The notes under the pieces: model-generated
Database searches by the model: none
Seen by the model: the letters and a program-made list of their open reading frames with translations, nothing else
What the model was told of the DNA's origin: nothing
NCBI GenBank assembly: GCA_045540275.1
Contig: JAZQGX010000291.1
Coordinates: 1 to 64,000 of the forward strand
DNA from: RGIG8368 sp045540275
GTDB taxonomy: Bacteria > Verrucomicrobiota > Kiritimatiellia > RFP12 > UBA1067
Length of the DNA: 64,000 bases
Direction: 5' to 3'
In this document: positions 34,051-42,867 of the stretch, piece by piece
Position numbering within the stretch: the first letter of the stretch is position 1
Layout: the number at the start of each line of letters is the position of its first letter
Made by a program: the position numbers and the translations under genes

Positions 34051-34359
34051 TCAATACTCCATATCGCCGTCCGGGAACAGTTCATTGAGAATCTGTTCGG
34101 CCGGTGTATATGCCTTTTTCGAATTGTTGCACTCTTTGCAGCAGGGTACGCAATTTCCTCTGGTTGAGCGTCCACCCCGCGAAACCGGAATGACATGATC
34201 CAGCGTCAGTTCGCCGGGGGGAGTCGTCTTTCCGCAATAGTGGCACACCCCTTCAGCGATCCGATCTTTCCACCATTGCGTCTTTCTGAGTTCCCGGGCC
34301 TTCTCGCGTTCGCGTTTAACATGCTGGGAATCTGCGCATCCTTCCGTAAATTCACCCAT
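34051..34359 (-). CDS. HNH endonuclease family protein
   Basis: A 102-residue protein. After a charged helix (KREREKARELRKTQWWKDR) comes a zinc-stabilised HNH core: CHYCGKTTPPGELTLDHVIP with the catalytic DH, GGRSTRGNCVPCCKECNNSK with the second Cys pair and the N residue, and KKAYTPAEQI. It is a McrA-like single domain, so DNA nicking or cutting is possible but untested. The start at 34359 has AAAGGAAG upstream and overlaps the 3' end of nadD by eight bases. Small HNH proteins of this type are often housekeeping-linked in PVC and cyanobacterial genomes. No methylase or other defence gene is nearby. Confidence 0.85.
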   Translation of the reverse strand: MGEFTEGCADSQHVKREREKARELRKTQWWKDRIAEGVCHYCGKTTPPGELTLDHVIPVSRGGRSTRGNCVPCCKECNNSKKAYTPAEQILNELFPDGDMEY

Positions 34360-34879
34360 GGGACGTCTTCCTTTCTGCAAAAAATCTTTCAACTTCCGGC
34401 GGCACCATGCCGGCGATGGATTCCCCCGATTCGAGCCGTCTTCTGATTTCGGTGGACGATTCGGCCGTACGCGGAAATGCGACAAAACGGCAAAGCCGTT
34501 TCAGTTCCCCCCAGTTCTTCCAGCGGGGCAACCCTTCGAGCGAATCTTCACCGATGATGAAAAATAGATTTGCCGATGGGTTTGCGTCCTTCACCGCTTT
34601 AACCGTATCAATCGCGTAGGAGACTCCACCCCGCTGCAATTCAATGTCCGACACTTCACACTTGGGCAGTACCGCAAATGAGCGACGAATTAGCTCGAGG
34701 CGGTCGTCGTCACTCAGCAGCGGACGGACGCCAATTTTAAAAGGGCTCTCCTTCGCGGGCACCACCATCAGACGGTCGAGGGAAAGTTCATCGATCGCAC
34801 GGCGGGCGATTCCTACATGCCCCGAGTGCACCGGATTGAAACTTCCGCCGTAGATTCCTATTCTCATGACATTATTCAT
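34352..34879 (-). CDS. nadD: Nicotinate-nucleotide adenylyltransferase
   Basis: Adenylates nicotinate mononucleotide in NAD synthesis; 175 residues. The nucleotidyltransferase signature GIYGGSFNPVHSGHVGIA is at the N-terminus and the C-terminal SSTEIRRRLESGESI is the family ISST-type motif. The short C-terminus (MVPPEVERFFAERK) is typical. The ATG at 34879 overlaps the phosphatase gene. An in-frame ATG at 34867 gives the more usual MRIGIYGG start, and neither has a clear Shine-Dalgarno sequence. RsfS, a frequent neighbour, is not present. Confidence 0.94.
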   Translation of the reverse strand: MNNVMRIGIYGGSFNPVHSGHVGIARRAIDELSLDRLMVVPAKESPFKIGVRPLLSDDDRLELIRRSFAVLPKCEVSDIELQRGGVSYAIDTVKAVKDANPSANLFFIIGEDSLEGLPRWKNWGELKRLCRFVAFPRTAESSTEIRRRLESGESIAGMVPPEVERFFAERKTSHG

Positions 34880-35366
34880 TCTTCGCTCTCTGAGCGATAA
34901 TGTGGTTGAGCAGTGCGGTGCACCCCTCGTTCACATCGTTCCACGTCGCTTCGAAATCATGCGTGTACCAGGGGTCGGCAATACCGCGCTCCTTCCCCGC
35001 ATATGAAAGCAGCAGTCTGACCTTCGGCAAATCTTCGGGATATACAAGTCGCTTGAGATCGGCGATGTTGTACGCATCCATACCGATGAGGTAATCGTAT
35101 TCCGAAGCCTTGCTCGCCGTAAGCAGCCATGCTGCCCGCGGCTCGTACGGCACGCCCTTGGAATCCAGCATCGCCCTCGTGCCGCGGTGGATGTCGCTGC
35201 CGATTTCATCGGTGTGCATCGCCGCCGACTCTATGCGTATTCCGCTCTCGCCGGCGGCGGCGGCAAGATGCTTCATGACGAATTCAGCCATCGGCGAGCG
35301 GCAAATGTTGCCGTGGCACACAAACAAAACGGCTGTCGGCCGCGGTTCCGTCGCGGACTTCTCCAT
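34872..35366 (-). CDS. Low-molecular-weight protein-tyrosine-phosphatase family protein
   Basis: A 164-residue protein with the P-loop CX5R at residues 17-23 (VLFVCHGNICRSPMAE) and the general-acid loop IADPWYTHDFEATWNDV. Both are intact, so phosphatase activity is likely. Substrates could be tyrosine kinases of polysaccharide export or phospho-arginine proteins; the sequence does not decide. Its ATG overlaps the stop codon of the RND pump gene by one base, and its 3' end overlaps nadD. Confidence 0.92.
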   Translation of the reverse strand: MEKSATEPRPTAVLFVCHGNICRSPMAEFVMKHLAAAAGESGIRIESAAMHTDEIGSDIHRGTRAMLDSKGVPYEPRAAWLLTASKASEYDYLIGMDAYNIADLKRLVYPEDLPKVRLLLSYAGKERGIADPWYTHDFEATWNDVNEGCTALLNHIIAQRAKNE

Positions 35367-38300
35367 TACTTCTCCTCCGTCTTAGGATTTTTCACCCCGT
35401 AAATCAGCGCATAGTTCACCGGCACGACAATCATCGTCATCACCGTGGCGAAAGCTAGACCGCACATGATGGTCACCGCCATGGCTGCGTAAAACGCGTC
35501 TGCCACCAGCGGCATCATTCCCAAAATCGTGGTAAGCGACGCGTTGGCTACCGGACGCAACCGGGTCACGCCGGCCATCACCACCGCGCTGAATCCGTCA
35601 GTACCGCCGGCGATGAGCGAATTTATCTCGTCAATCAGCACGATGGCATTTTTAATCTGCATGCCGATCAGCGAAAGCAGGCCTAGTAGCGCCATGAATC
35701 CGAACGGCTGATTGAAACCGAGAAGTCCGGCGGCAACGCCGATCAGCACCAGCGGAAGCGTCATGAAAATCACCGACGCCTGACGCACCGAGTTGAAAAG
35801 CGCAATGGTTATCAGAATCATCAGCCCGATTATCGGAGGAATTTTTCCTGCAAGTCCGGAGTTGGCATCGCACGAATTTTCGTATTCGCCGCCCCATTCG
35901 TAGGTAAATCCCGGGGGAAGCTCTCCGCCGATTTCTTCAAGCTTCGGCCGAATCCGCTTGAACGCCTCGCTCGCCGTCTCCCCCGAGGTGTTGCATTTCA
36001 CCGTAATGCAGGGCAGGCGATTGCGCCGTTTGAGCCGAGCCTCCTCCGACGAATTTTCAAATCCAGAGATCGCCTGTGCAAGCGGAACCGAGGCATTGAG
36101 CGTCCCGGACCACACCCACGCGCTGAGAATCGAATCGGGGTCGCGACGCTCGGCGTCGGGAGCGCGCAGAACGATCGGCAACGATTCGTCCTTCTCGTTG
36201 TATACCCCAACTTTGATTCCTTCAACCGCGTAGCGCAACGCCGCTGACACGTCGCTTCTTGTCAGACCGAGCTTGCGTGCGCGTTGCTCGGCGACGATCG
36301 GTTCGATGCGTTCAGCGCGATTGCGCCAGTCACTCTGGATTTCGGTGAGCCCCGAATCGGCGCGCATTGCGGCGGTCACGCGCTCGGCAAACATGCGGAG
36401 CACCCGGGGATCGGGTCCCATGATTCGCATCTGTATCTTCTGCGCATCGCCCGGCCCCAAAACAAAACGCTGGCAGTAGACCATCGCGTCCGGCACGGAG
36501 GTCTGCGCCACATCGTTGACTTTGCCCATCAGTTTTGAAATAAGCTTGTCGCTCTCGACATCGACGAACAGCACGCCGTATGCGCTGTTGGAATCCTCCG
36601 GTCCGAAGGTGAGCAGAAACCGCAACCCGCCGCTTCCCGCCACGGAGGTGATACCGGTGACTCCCTCGAACTTGCGTACTTCGTCCGCGAGAATTTCAAG
36701 CCGATTCTCCGTGGCGTGGATGGACGAACCTTCCGGCATCCAAAGATGCACCATAAACTGCGGGCGGGTGGAGTCGGGGAAGAAATTGCTCTTCACATGC
36801 CCGAACCCGATCACCGCCGCGACAAACATCATTCCCAGCACAAGCCAGGTGAGTCCGCGATGGACGATGCACCACTCGAGAAAACTCCTGTAGCAACGGA
36901 AGAACATCCCTCCGTACGGATCGGCAACGGTCTCCTCCGGTTTCGCGTTTTTGCCTTTTTTGAAAAACCAAACCGCTAGGAGCGGCGTAACCGTAATCGC
37001 CAGCAACCAGCTGGCAAGCAGCGACAGCATTAACACCAGAAAGAGCGACCGGCAATATTCGCCGGTCGAATCCTGCGACGCTCCGATCGGTGCGAAAGAC
37101 AAAACCGCGATCACCGTAGCTCCGAGCAGCGGCCATTGAGTCTGCTTGACGATGTCGCACGCCGCCTTCTTGAGATCCGCCCCCTTCTTCGCGGCAATCA
37201 GTACCGCTTCGGTAATGACGATGGCGTTATCAACGAGCATCCCCAGCGCGATGATAAACGCTCCGAGACTGATTCGCTCGAAAAGAATCCCCATCATATT
37301 CATGAAGAAAACCGTGCCGAGCACGGTGAGTATCAACACCGCGCCGATAAGAACGCCGCTCTTCAGACCCATGGTCAACAGCAACACGGCGATGACGATC
37401 GCGACCGACTCGACCAGGTTGACCACAAAACCGCCGACCGCCGCCTTGACCGAGGAAGCCTGATGCGAAATGACGCCGATTTCAATTCCGATTGGGGTCT
37501 CCGGCAATAGCTCCTTCATTCTCGCATCGATCGATTCTCCCATCGTGATGACATTGCCACCCTTCACCGTCGAAATGCCAAGCCCGATGGCCGGGTGTCC
37601 GTTGTAGCGGACGAGACACGAAGGCGGATCGTCATAATCACGCCGGACCGTCATGATGTCCTTGAGGCGGATCGTACCGGTTTTACCGGCGCCGTCGGAC
37701 ACCGACAATATCAGATCCTCGTAATCTTTGACCGACTTAATCTTTCCGCGAGGATAGATGCGTATGTATTTTTCGCCGATGTTGACGTGTCCCGAATCGG
37801 ACGCGGTATTCTGTCCGGAGACGACCGCGCTTATCATCGCCGGAGTTATGCCCAGCTGGGACATCTTCGAACGAGAAATCTCGAATGCGACGATTTCCTG
37901 CCTGTCTCCGAGCATCTCTATCTTTGCGACATCCTCGCACAGCAGAAGCTCGCGCTGGAGCAGTTTTGCATACTCTTTCAATTCCGCATAGGTATACCCA
38001 TCGCCGTAGACGGCGTAATACACGCCGTACACATCGCCATAGTCGTCGTACACCAGCGGCTCGCTGCAACCGGACGGGAGGGTGGATCGCGCGTCGTTAA
38101 CCTTGCGCCTCAACTCGTCCCAGATTTGGGGCAGGTCGTCTTTTGAATACCGGTCTTTGATGTCGACCTGGATGATCGACTTGCCGGGATAGGAGGTCGA
38201 GGTCACTCGCTTGAGCTGTCCCAACTGCTGGACGGCCACCTCTATTTTTTCGGTTACCTCCTCCGCCACTTCCACGGCGGTTGCTCCGGGATAGACGGTG

Positions 38301-38443
38301 ATGATCTGGGCGCTTTTGATTGTGAACTCGGGGTCTTCAAGCCGGCCAAGCTTGAAATAGCTCATCGTGCCGGCCAGCGCCAGAGCAACGGCGAGCGAAA
38401 TGGTCACGGTCGCCTTGCGGATGCATACTTCGGCAATGTTCAT
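35366..38443 (-). CDS. RND efflux transporter, inner-membrane permease
   Basis: A 1025-residue proton-driven pump of the AcrB/MexB superfamily. It has 12 predicted membrane segments in two halves, each with a large periplasmic loop. Family features include the N-terminal RKATVTISLAVALALAG, FEISRSKMSQLGI in the docking region, GALGMLVDNAIVITE-like FIIALGMLVDNAIVITEAV with the acidic pair in TM4, and QIKNAIVLIDEIN in the second half. It pairs with the adaptor gene immediately upstream. No TolC-type outer-membrane factor is adjacent. The closest subgroup is the ion- or solute-exporting HAE1-like pumps of anaerobes. Substrate unknown. Confidence 0.93.
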   Translation of the reverse strand: MNIAEVCIRKATVTISLAVALALAGTMSYFKLGRLEDPEFTIKSAQIITVYPGATAVEVAEEVTEKIEVAVQQLGQLKRVTSTSYPGKSIIQVDIKDRYSKDDLPQIWDELRRKVNDARSTLPSGCSEPLVYDDYGDVYGVYYAVYGDGYTYAELKEYAKLLQRELLLCEDVAKIEMLGDRQEIVAFEISRSKMSQLGITPAMISAVVSGQNTASDSGHVNIGEKYIRIYPRGKIKSVKDYEDLILSVSDGAGKTGTIRLKDIMTVRRDYDDPPSCLVRYNGHPAIGLGISTVKGGNVITMGESIDARMKELLPETPIGIEIGVISHQASSVKAAVGGFVVNLVESVAIVIAVLLLTMGLKSGVLIGAVLILTVLGTVFFMNMMGILFERISLGAFIIALGMLVDNAIVITEAVLIAAKKGADLKKAACDIVKQTQWPLLGATVIAVLSFAPIGASQDSTGEYCRSLFLVLMLSLLASWLLAITVTPLLAVWFFKKGKNAKPEETVADPYGGMFFRCYRSFLEWCIVHRGLTWLVLGMMFVAAVIGFGHVKSNFFPDSTRPQFMVHLWMPEGSSIHATENRLEILADEVRKFEGVTGITSVAGSGGLRFLLTFGPEDSNSAYGVLFVDVESDKLISKLMGKVNDVAQTSVPDAMVYCQRFVLGPGDAQKIQMRIMGPDPRVLRMFAERVTAAMRADSGLTEIQSDWRNRAERIEPIVAEQRARKLGLTRSDVSAALRYAVEGIKVGVYNEKDESLPIVLRAPDAERRDPDSILSAWVWSGTLNASVPLAQAISGFENSSEEARLKRRNRLPCITVKCNTSGETASEAFKRIRPKLEEIGGELPPGFTYEWGGEYENSCDANSGLAGKIPPIIGLMILITIALFNSVRQASVIFMTLPLVLIGVAAGLLGFNQPFGFMALLGLLSLIGMQIKNAIVLIDEINSLIAGGTDGFSAVVMAGVTRLRPVANASLTTILGMMPLVADAFYAAMAVTIMCGLAFATVMTMIVVPVNYALIYGVKNPKTEEK

Positions 38444-38446
38444 CGC

Positions 38447-39547
38447 TTACTCCTTGTACAGCGTGACCTTGCGGCCCTCAGAGAGCACATTGACCCCAGC
38501 GGATGCGATGCGGTCTCCATCCTTGAGCCCTTCCAGAATCTCGATTTGCGCACCGACCCTTCGGCCAAGTTTAACCGCCTGTTTTTTCACCGCGAACACA
38601 CCGTTTTCGCCGACGCTCTCCAGACGCCAGACAAACGCGCCGCCGTCAGCGGCGTTGCCCACGGAATCGGAGCTCACCCACGGTTTGGCTCCGGCCGAGG
38701 CAACATTGCAACCGTCGACGGTCAAAGTGGCCGACATCCCGGGCAGCAACCTTATCCCGGACGGACGCGCCATCACAAAAGTTGCAGTATAAGTCTGCGT
38801 GCGCGAGTCGGCCTGTGCGGTGAACTCTTCGAGTTTGGCCAGATATTTCTCCCTGGGAAAAGAATCGAATGTGATGTAATGCTTTCGCTCTTTGAACGGG
38901 GTGTTGCTCGGGTCGATGACCAACGACTCTGGCAGCGAAACATCAATCTTGATTGTTTCGATATTCTGAATGGTCAGCACTTTGGTGCCGGCCTGAACCA
39001 TGTCATAGGTGGAAGGATAGGTGTCGGCCACCATCCCGTCGTAGGGGGCTTTGAGCACGGCATCTTCCAACGCCTTTTCCGCAATTTTAAGTTCGGCCTC
39101 CGCACGGGTGCGCTTGGCGACCGCCTCGGATATCTGCTCCTGCGACACCGCGCCGGCATGTGCCTTTGATGCATTGATGTTGCGCTGTTCGGTCAGTCGC
39201 GCCTGTTCGGCTGCGGCCTTTGCCTTGCTCAGCGCCTGCTCGAAATCACGCGTGTCGAGTGCGGCGACAACCTCGCCTTTTTTGACCCGCTGCCCGCGGT
39301 TCACCGGAAACTGCATGATTCGGCCGGAGACCACGAACGCCAGATCGACGCTGTCGTTTGCCTGAACGATACCGGGGAAGTGCAGTCGGGGCATCATTAT
39401 CGAAGTCTTAACCAGCTCGCTGCGCAACGGGCGCACCGGCATCTCTTGAACCAGATTGTTTTTCTTCGCCGCCGGGATTAGCCATATTGCAGCAATTGCT
39501 CCCGCCAAAATCGCGCCGCCTGCAAATTTCACCGCTGTTGATTTCAT
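38447..39547 (-). CDS. RND efflux periplasmic adaptor (membrane fusion protein)
   Basis: A 366-residue adaptor with one N-terminal membrane anchor (FAGGAILAGAIAAIWLIPA), a lipoyl/barrel-sandwich domain (VSGRIMQFPVNRGQRVKKGE), a helical hairpin (AKAAAEQARLTEQRNINAS), the second lipoyl half (VLKAPYDGMVADTYPS) and beta-barrel domains ending in GLKDGDRIASAGVNVLSEG. It should link the permease to an outer-membrane channel. I prefer the ATG at 39547, because AGGAG is nine bases before it and only three bases before the ATG at 39553. It lies 41 bases after the DUF4886 gene, so it may be co-transcribed with it. Confidence 0.92.
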   Translation of the reverse strand: MKSTAVKFAGGAILAGAIAAIWLIPAAKKNNLVQEMPVRPLRSELVKTSIMMPRLHFPGIVQANDSVDLAFVVSGRIMQFPVNRGQRVKKGEVVAALDTRDFEQALSKAKAAAEQARLTEQRNINASKAHAGAVSQEQISEAVAKRTRAEAELKIAEKALEDAVLKAPYDGMVADTYPSTYDMVQAGTKVLTIQNIETIKIDVSLPESLVIDPSNTPFKERKHYITFDSFPREKYLAKLEEFTAQADSRTQTYTATFVMARPSGIRLLPGMSATLTVDGCNVASAGAKPWVSSDSVGNAADGGAFVWRLESVGENGVFAVKKQAVKLGRRVGAQIEILEGLKDGDRIASAGVNVLSEGRKVTLYKE

Positions 39548-39588
39548 TGACATCGTCTCCTTTCTGACAAACCCGTTTTTCCTACAGC

Positions 39589-40617
39589 CTATTTTTCATC
39601 GGCGGCGAACGACCTGACCGCATCGGCCGCACACTTCAGCATAAGCTTGTACTGCATCGGAGTCGCATCAGTCTTCTCCTCTTTCGACGGACCTGGAATG
39701 TATTTCAGCTCGGTGATATCGACATCGGGGAAAATGAATGCGGACCAGACGCAGGACTGGAGAAATTCGCCGGAGCGGTTCAGATGGATGGAATCGCCAT
39801 ACGGGAGAAATCCTTTAACCGTGCCGTCCCGGTTGGTGTATTTTTTCCAGCGGACGGTACCGACCAGATCATCGAACTTGGATTCGGCGGGACAGAATTT
39901 TATCTGCTCGCTGATGTAAACTGGCGCGTAGGTCACGGGCAGGCGTTTGCGGTACAGCTCAATGGCATATCCGGTGGGGATTATGCGCAGTCCAAACTCT
40001 TTGCCGAGACGACGGTAGCAATCGGTCAGGCGTTTGTACATTCCGTCGCGGTCAAAACCCCATTTCGGTTTCTCGCGCGTACCGATGCGAAGATCATGGT
40101 TGCAGTACGACCAGGTTTGCTGAATGAGGATTTCCGCCTGCGGCGCATATTTTTTAATCGTGGCAATCAGTATGTCTGCATGGGGGCGGTAGGTTTCGTA
40201 GTTCCAACTGCCCGGGCTGGCCTGTTGGATGGTGACGTAATTCCATTTGTCGGCTTTGAGCATCTTGATTATGCCCGAACCGCTGCCCTTTGCGTCCGAG
40301 CGCATCGCGCGGTAGGCCGGAGTGTCTTCAGCCCTTGGCATTGCGGAATATGAAATGTCGATCCGATACGGGTGGTAGTCCGAATCCTGCTCTTCTTTTA
40401 CGATGTTGTCGGCATGCCGTTCAAGTGTGCATCCACCTATGTACATTGACACCAAGTCGAGATCCTTCCCAAGCGACGATGCAATCGCCGGCATATACCT
40501 CATGTTGCAAATCGAAAATGAATTCCCGATCATCAGCACTTTTGTCGGGGTTGCACTTGCTGTTGCGCAGGCAAAAAAACACATGGCGAAGCATACTGCC
40601 GGAATTCCAGTTTTCAT
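39589..40617 (-). CDS. Exported DUF4886 (SGNH-hydrolase-like) protein
   Basis: A 342-residue secreted protein. The signal peptide (MKTGIPAVCFAMCFFACATASA) is followed by the SGNH-like first block VLMIGNSFSIC, with the nucleophile Ser in GNSFS. Later blocks are WNYVTIQQASPGSW, ILIQQTWSYCNHD and GDSIHLNRSGEFLQS, the last carrying the D-x-x-H pair. This layout matches the DUF4886 family, probably an esterase or deacetylase on polysaccharides. AGAGGT lies five bases before the ATG; the longer in-frame N-terminus would hide the signal peptide. Upstream, on the minus strand, a TGG-extended TAGAAT at about 40665-40670 may be its promoter. Confidence 0.82.
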   Translation of the reverse strand: MKTGIPAVCFAMCFFACATASATPTKVLMIGNSFSICNMRYMPAIASSLGKDLDLVSMYIGGCTLERHADNIVKEEQDSDYHPYRIDISYSAMPRAEDTPAYRAMRSDAKGSGSGIIKMLKADKWNYVTIQQASPGSWNYETYRPHADILIATIKKYAPQAEILIQQTWSYCNHDLRIGTREKPKWGFDRDGMYKRLTDCYRRLGKEFGLRIIPTGYAIELYRKRLPVTYAPVYISEQIKFCPAESKFDDLVGTVRWKKYTNRDGTVKGFLPYGDSIHLNRSGEFLQSCVWSAFIFPDVDITELKYIPGPSKEEKTDATPMQYKLMLKCAADAVRSFAADEK

Positions 40618-40749
40618 CACATACCTCTTCTCTTTAATTTTACCCAGATAACAATGTATCCATTCTACCATTTACCACAAGCCGTTTCCATAAAAACATC
40701 TTTCCGGCGAGATATCGCTCCCGCCTCCAGCGGTCATGATTATTGCATG

Positions 40750-40778
40750 TTGACGGAAAACGGACGATATGGGACAAT
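40750..40778 (+). promoter_or_regulatory. Promoter of the HpcH/HpaI aldolase gene
   Basis: -35 TTGACG, 17-base spacer, -10 GACAAT, 20 bases before the ATG at 40799. Confidence 0.6.
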
Positions 40779-40798
40779 CATTGAAAAGGAAAATCGTT

Positions 40799-41563
40799 AT
40801 GAAAATCGAAAATCGTCTCTTCTCCAATTTAAACGCGGGTAAAATATCCATCGGCAGCGTCGTTACCATGAGTGACCTCATAGTCAGTGAATTGGCCGGC
40901 GATTGCGGCATGGACTTCGTCTGGATCGATGCTGAACACGCCCCTCATACCATCCAGGACGTCCAGCGTCATCTCATCGCACTGCGTGGCACCGGATGCG
41001 CGGGCTTAGTCCGCGTACGCGCGGACGACCCGATGCTGATCAAACCATATCTTGACATCGCTCCCGACGGCATCATCGTCCCGATGGTCAACACCCCCGA
41101 ACAGGCCGAGATGGCCGTCGCCGCCTGCCGCTACCCCAAGACCGGCATTCGTGGATGTGGCGTGCGCCGCGCCGTGCGCTGGGGCGCGGAGGACTTTTTC
41201 GACTACGCCGCCTACTCCGAAAAATGGCCGTTGGTCATCTGTCAGATCGAGCACATCGAAGCGGTAAAAAATCTGGATGCGATTCTCAAGGTTCCCGGCG
41301 TGGATTCATTCTGCATAGGTCCTTGCGATCTGTCCGGCTCGATGGGGATACTCAACCGTTGCGACGATCCCGAACTCAACAAAGTCATCGACGAGGTTGC
41401 CTTCAAAATCAAAAAAGCGGGTAAGTGGCTTGGAACGGCGGCCGGAGACTTCCCGCGCTGGAAGGAGCGCGGTGTCGATTGGTTCGCCGGTGTCAGCGAC
41501 TGGGGCGCGATGGCCGCGGGCATTCGCTCATTCAAATCCGCCTGCGACGCAGTCCGCGGTTGA
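40799..41563 (+). CDS. HpcH/HpaI aldolase family protein (2-keto-3-deoxy-L-rhamnonate aldolase-like)
   Basis: A 254-residue class II, metal-dependent pyruvate aldolase. Family blocks are DFVWIDAEHAPH near residue 40, VRVRADDPMLIKPYLDIAPDGIIVPMV, GIRGCGVRRAVRWG, VICQIEHIEAVKNLDAI with the metal-binding Glu, and FCIGPCDLSGSMG with the metal-binding Asp. It cleaves 2-keto-3-deoxy sugar acids to pyruvate and an aldehyde; the RhmA-type substrate would fit a rhamnose user but cannot be proved. AAAAGGAAA precedes the ATG at good spacing. It is a monocistronic plus-strand gene facing argJ across a terminator hairpin. Confidence 0.88.
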   Translation: MKIENRLFSNLNAGKISIGSVVTMSDLIVSELAGDCGMDFVWIDAEHAPHTIQDVQRHLIALRGTGCAGLVRVRADDPMLIKPYLDIAPDGIIVPMVNTPEQAEMAVAACRYPKTGIRGCGVRRAVRWGAEDFFDYAAYSEKWPLVICQIEHIEAVKNLDAILKVPGVDSFCIGPCDLSGSMGILNRCDDPELNKVIDEVAFKIKKAGKWLGTAAGDFPRWKERGVDWFAGVSDWGAMAAGIRSFKSACDAVRG

Positions 41564-41598
41564 AAAAAAAGAGCCCGGGGTTGGCACCCTGGGCTCTT
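41561..41598 (-). terminator. Intrinsic terminator at the end of the dnaN-argJ operon
   Basis: Minus-strand hairpin AAGAGCCCAGGG / CCCCGGGCTCTT around a short GTGCCAA loop, directly followed by a run of eight T. It lies 37 bases after the argJ stop. On the plus strand the same stem follows the aldolase gene but lacks a U-run. Confidence 0.85.
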
Positions 41599-41634
41599 CA
41601 ACTCCGCAATCCGCGGAAATCCGCATAGACGCCA

Positions 41635-42867
41635 TCAGGTGGTGTAATCGGCATTGATGTGGACATAGTCGAGCGACAGGTCGCAGGTGTAGACGGTCGC
41701 TTCGGCGTTCCCGAGACGGAGATTGACCGTGACTGTCAACTCGGGACCGGACAACTCCTTGGCAAGTTTCTCAAGCTGTTTCGCATCCGCCACCGCGCCG
41801 CGCCGGTATGCCCATGCCTTGCCGTAATAGACTTCCGCACGGCTGTCATCGACCATCGCCCCGGAATATCCTGCCGCCGCCAGCACCCGGCCCCAGTTTG
41901 GATCTTTGCCAAACCAGCTGGTTTTTGCAAGCGGGGATCTAGCTATTGCCTGAGCCGCTCGTTCTGCGTCGGACTGGGTCTTTGCGCCTTTGACGGTGAC
42001 CATGACGAATTTCGTCGCCCCCTCGCCGTCGGCCGCCATCTGCTTGGTCAGCATGATGCATACCCTGGTCAACGCTTTTGCGAAATTTTCATATCGCTCA
42101 TCCGCCTTGGTGATCTTGGCGTTTCCGGCCTTCCCGGATGCCATAACAAACACCGAGTCGTTGGTTGACATATCGCCGTCCACCACCAGCCGATTAAAGC
42201 TGACCGATACCGCCTTCGCCAATGCCCGGCGCAGCATTGACGGAGCAATGGCGGCATCGGTGGTAATGAAACCGAGCATCGTCGCCATATTCGGGGCGAT
42301 CATGCCCGATCCCTTGATCATGCCGCCTACGGTGACCGTTTTCCCGTCCAGCGAAAATCTGACCGCCGCCTGCTTCGGACGGGTATCCGTCGTCAACGTC
42401 GCCATGTTCGCCGCCAATCCAGCTTCAAGCGAATCGTCTAACTGCTGAGAAGCCAACTTGATTCCCGCCAGCAGACGATTCATCGGCAGACGGCGTCCGA
42501 TTACGCCGGTGGACGCCACCATGACAAGAGCCTTGTCGATTCCCAGCGCCGCGGCCGTTGCGGCAGCGCTTTTTTCAGCGTCTTTCAGCCCTTCTTGCCC
42601 GGTGCAGGCATTGGCACAGCCGGAGTTTGCCACTATCGCCTGCACCTTGCCCGAAGCGGCAATGGGACGGTCGTAGATCACCGGGGCGGCCGCCACGGCA
42701 TTGGTCGTGAACATTGCGGCGGTTGCACACGGCTCGTCGGCGACAAGCAGCATCACATCTTTGCGGTCCGCCTGTTTGATTTGTGCAGGCACACCGGCGG
42801 CACGAAATCCTTTCGCCGCCGTCACTCCGCCTGTTACAGCCCTAATGGGGCAGATACACGATTTCAT
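41635..42867 (-). CDS. argJ: Bifunctional glutamate N-acetyltransferase / amino-acid N-acetyltransferase
   Basis: Recycles the acetyl group from N-acetylornithine to glutamate in arginine synthesis and may also use acetyl-CoA; 410 residues. The autocatalytic cleavage motif KGSGMIAPNMATMLGF places the nucleophile at Thr196. Other family blocks are NSGCANACTGQEG, VASTGVIGRRLP, VDGDMSTNDSVF and GKDPNWGRVLAAAGYSG. The ATG overlaps the end of the PpiC-type gene by four bases. It is the last gene of the dnaN operon, followed by a strong terminator. No other arginine genes are in the window. Confidence 0.97.
   Translation of the reverse strand: MKSCICPIRAVTGGVTAAKGFRAAGVPAQIKQADRKDVMLLVADEPCATAAMFTTNAVAAAPVIYDRPIAASGKVQAIVANSGCANACTGQEGLKDAEKSAAATAAALGIDKALVMVASTGVIGRRLPMNRLLAGIKLASQQLDDSLEAGLAANMATLTTDTRPKQAAVRFSLDGKTVTVGGMIKGSGMIAPNMATMLGFITTDAAIAPSMLRRALAKAVSVSFNRLVVDGDMSTNDSVFVMASGKAGNAKITKADERYENFAKALTRVCIMLTKQMAADGEGATKFVMVTVKGAKTQSDAERAAQAIARSPLAKTSWFGKDPNWGRVLAAAGYSGAMVDDSRAEVYYGKAWAYRRGAVADAKQLEKLAKELSGPELTVTVNLRLGNAEATVYTCDLSLDYVHINADYTT

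Noticed and set aside
34051..34359. HNH gene as part of a restriction or defence system
   Set aside because: No methylase, helicase or other defence gene nearby; it is embedded in a metabolic operon.
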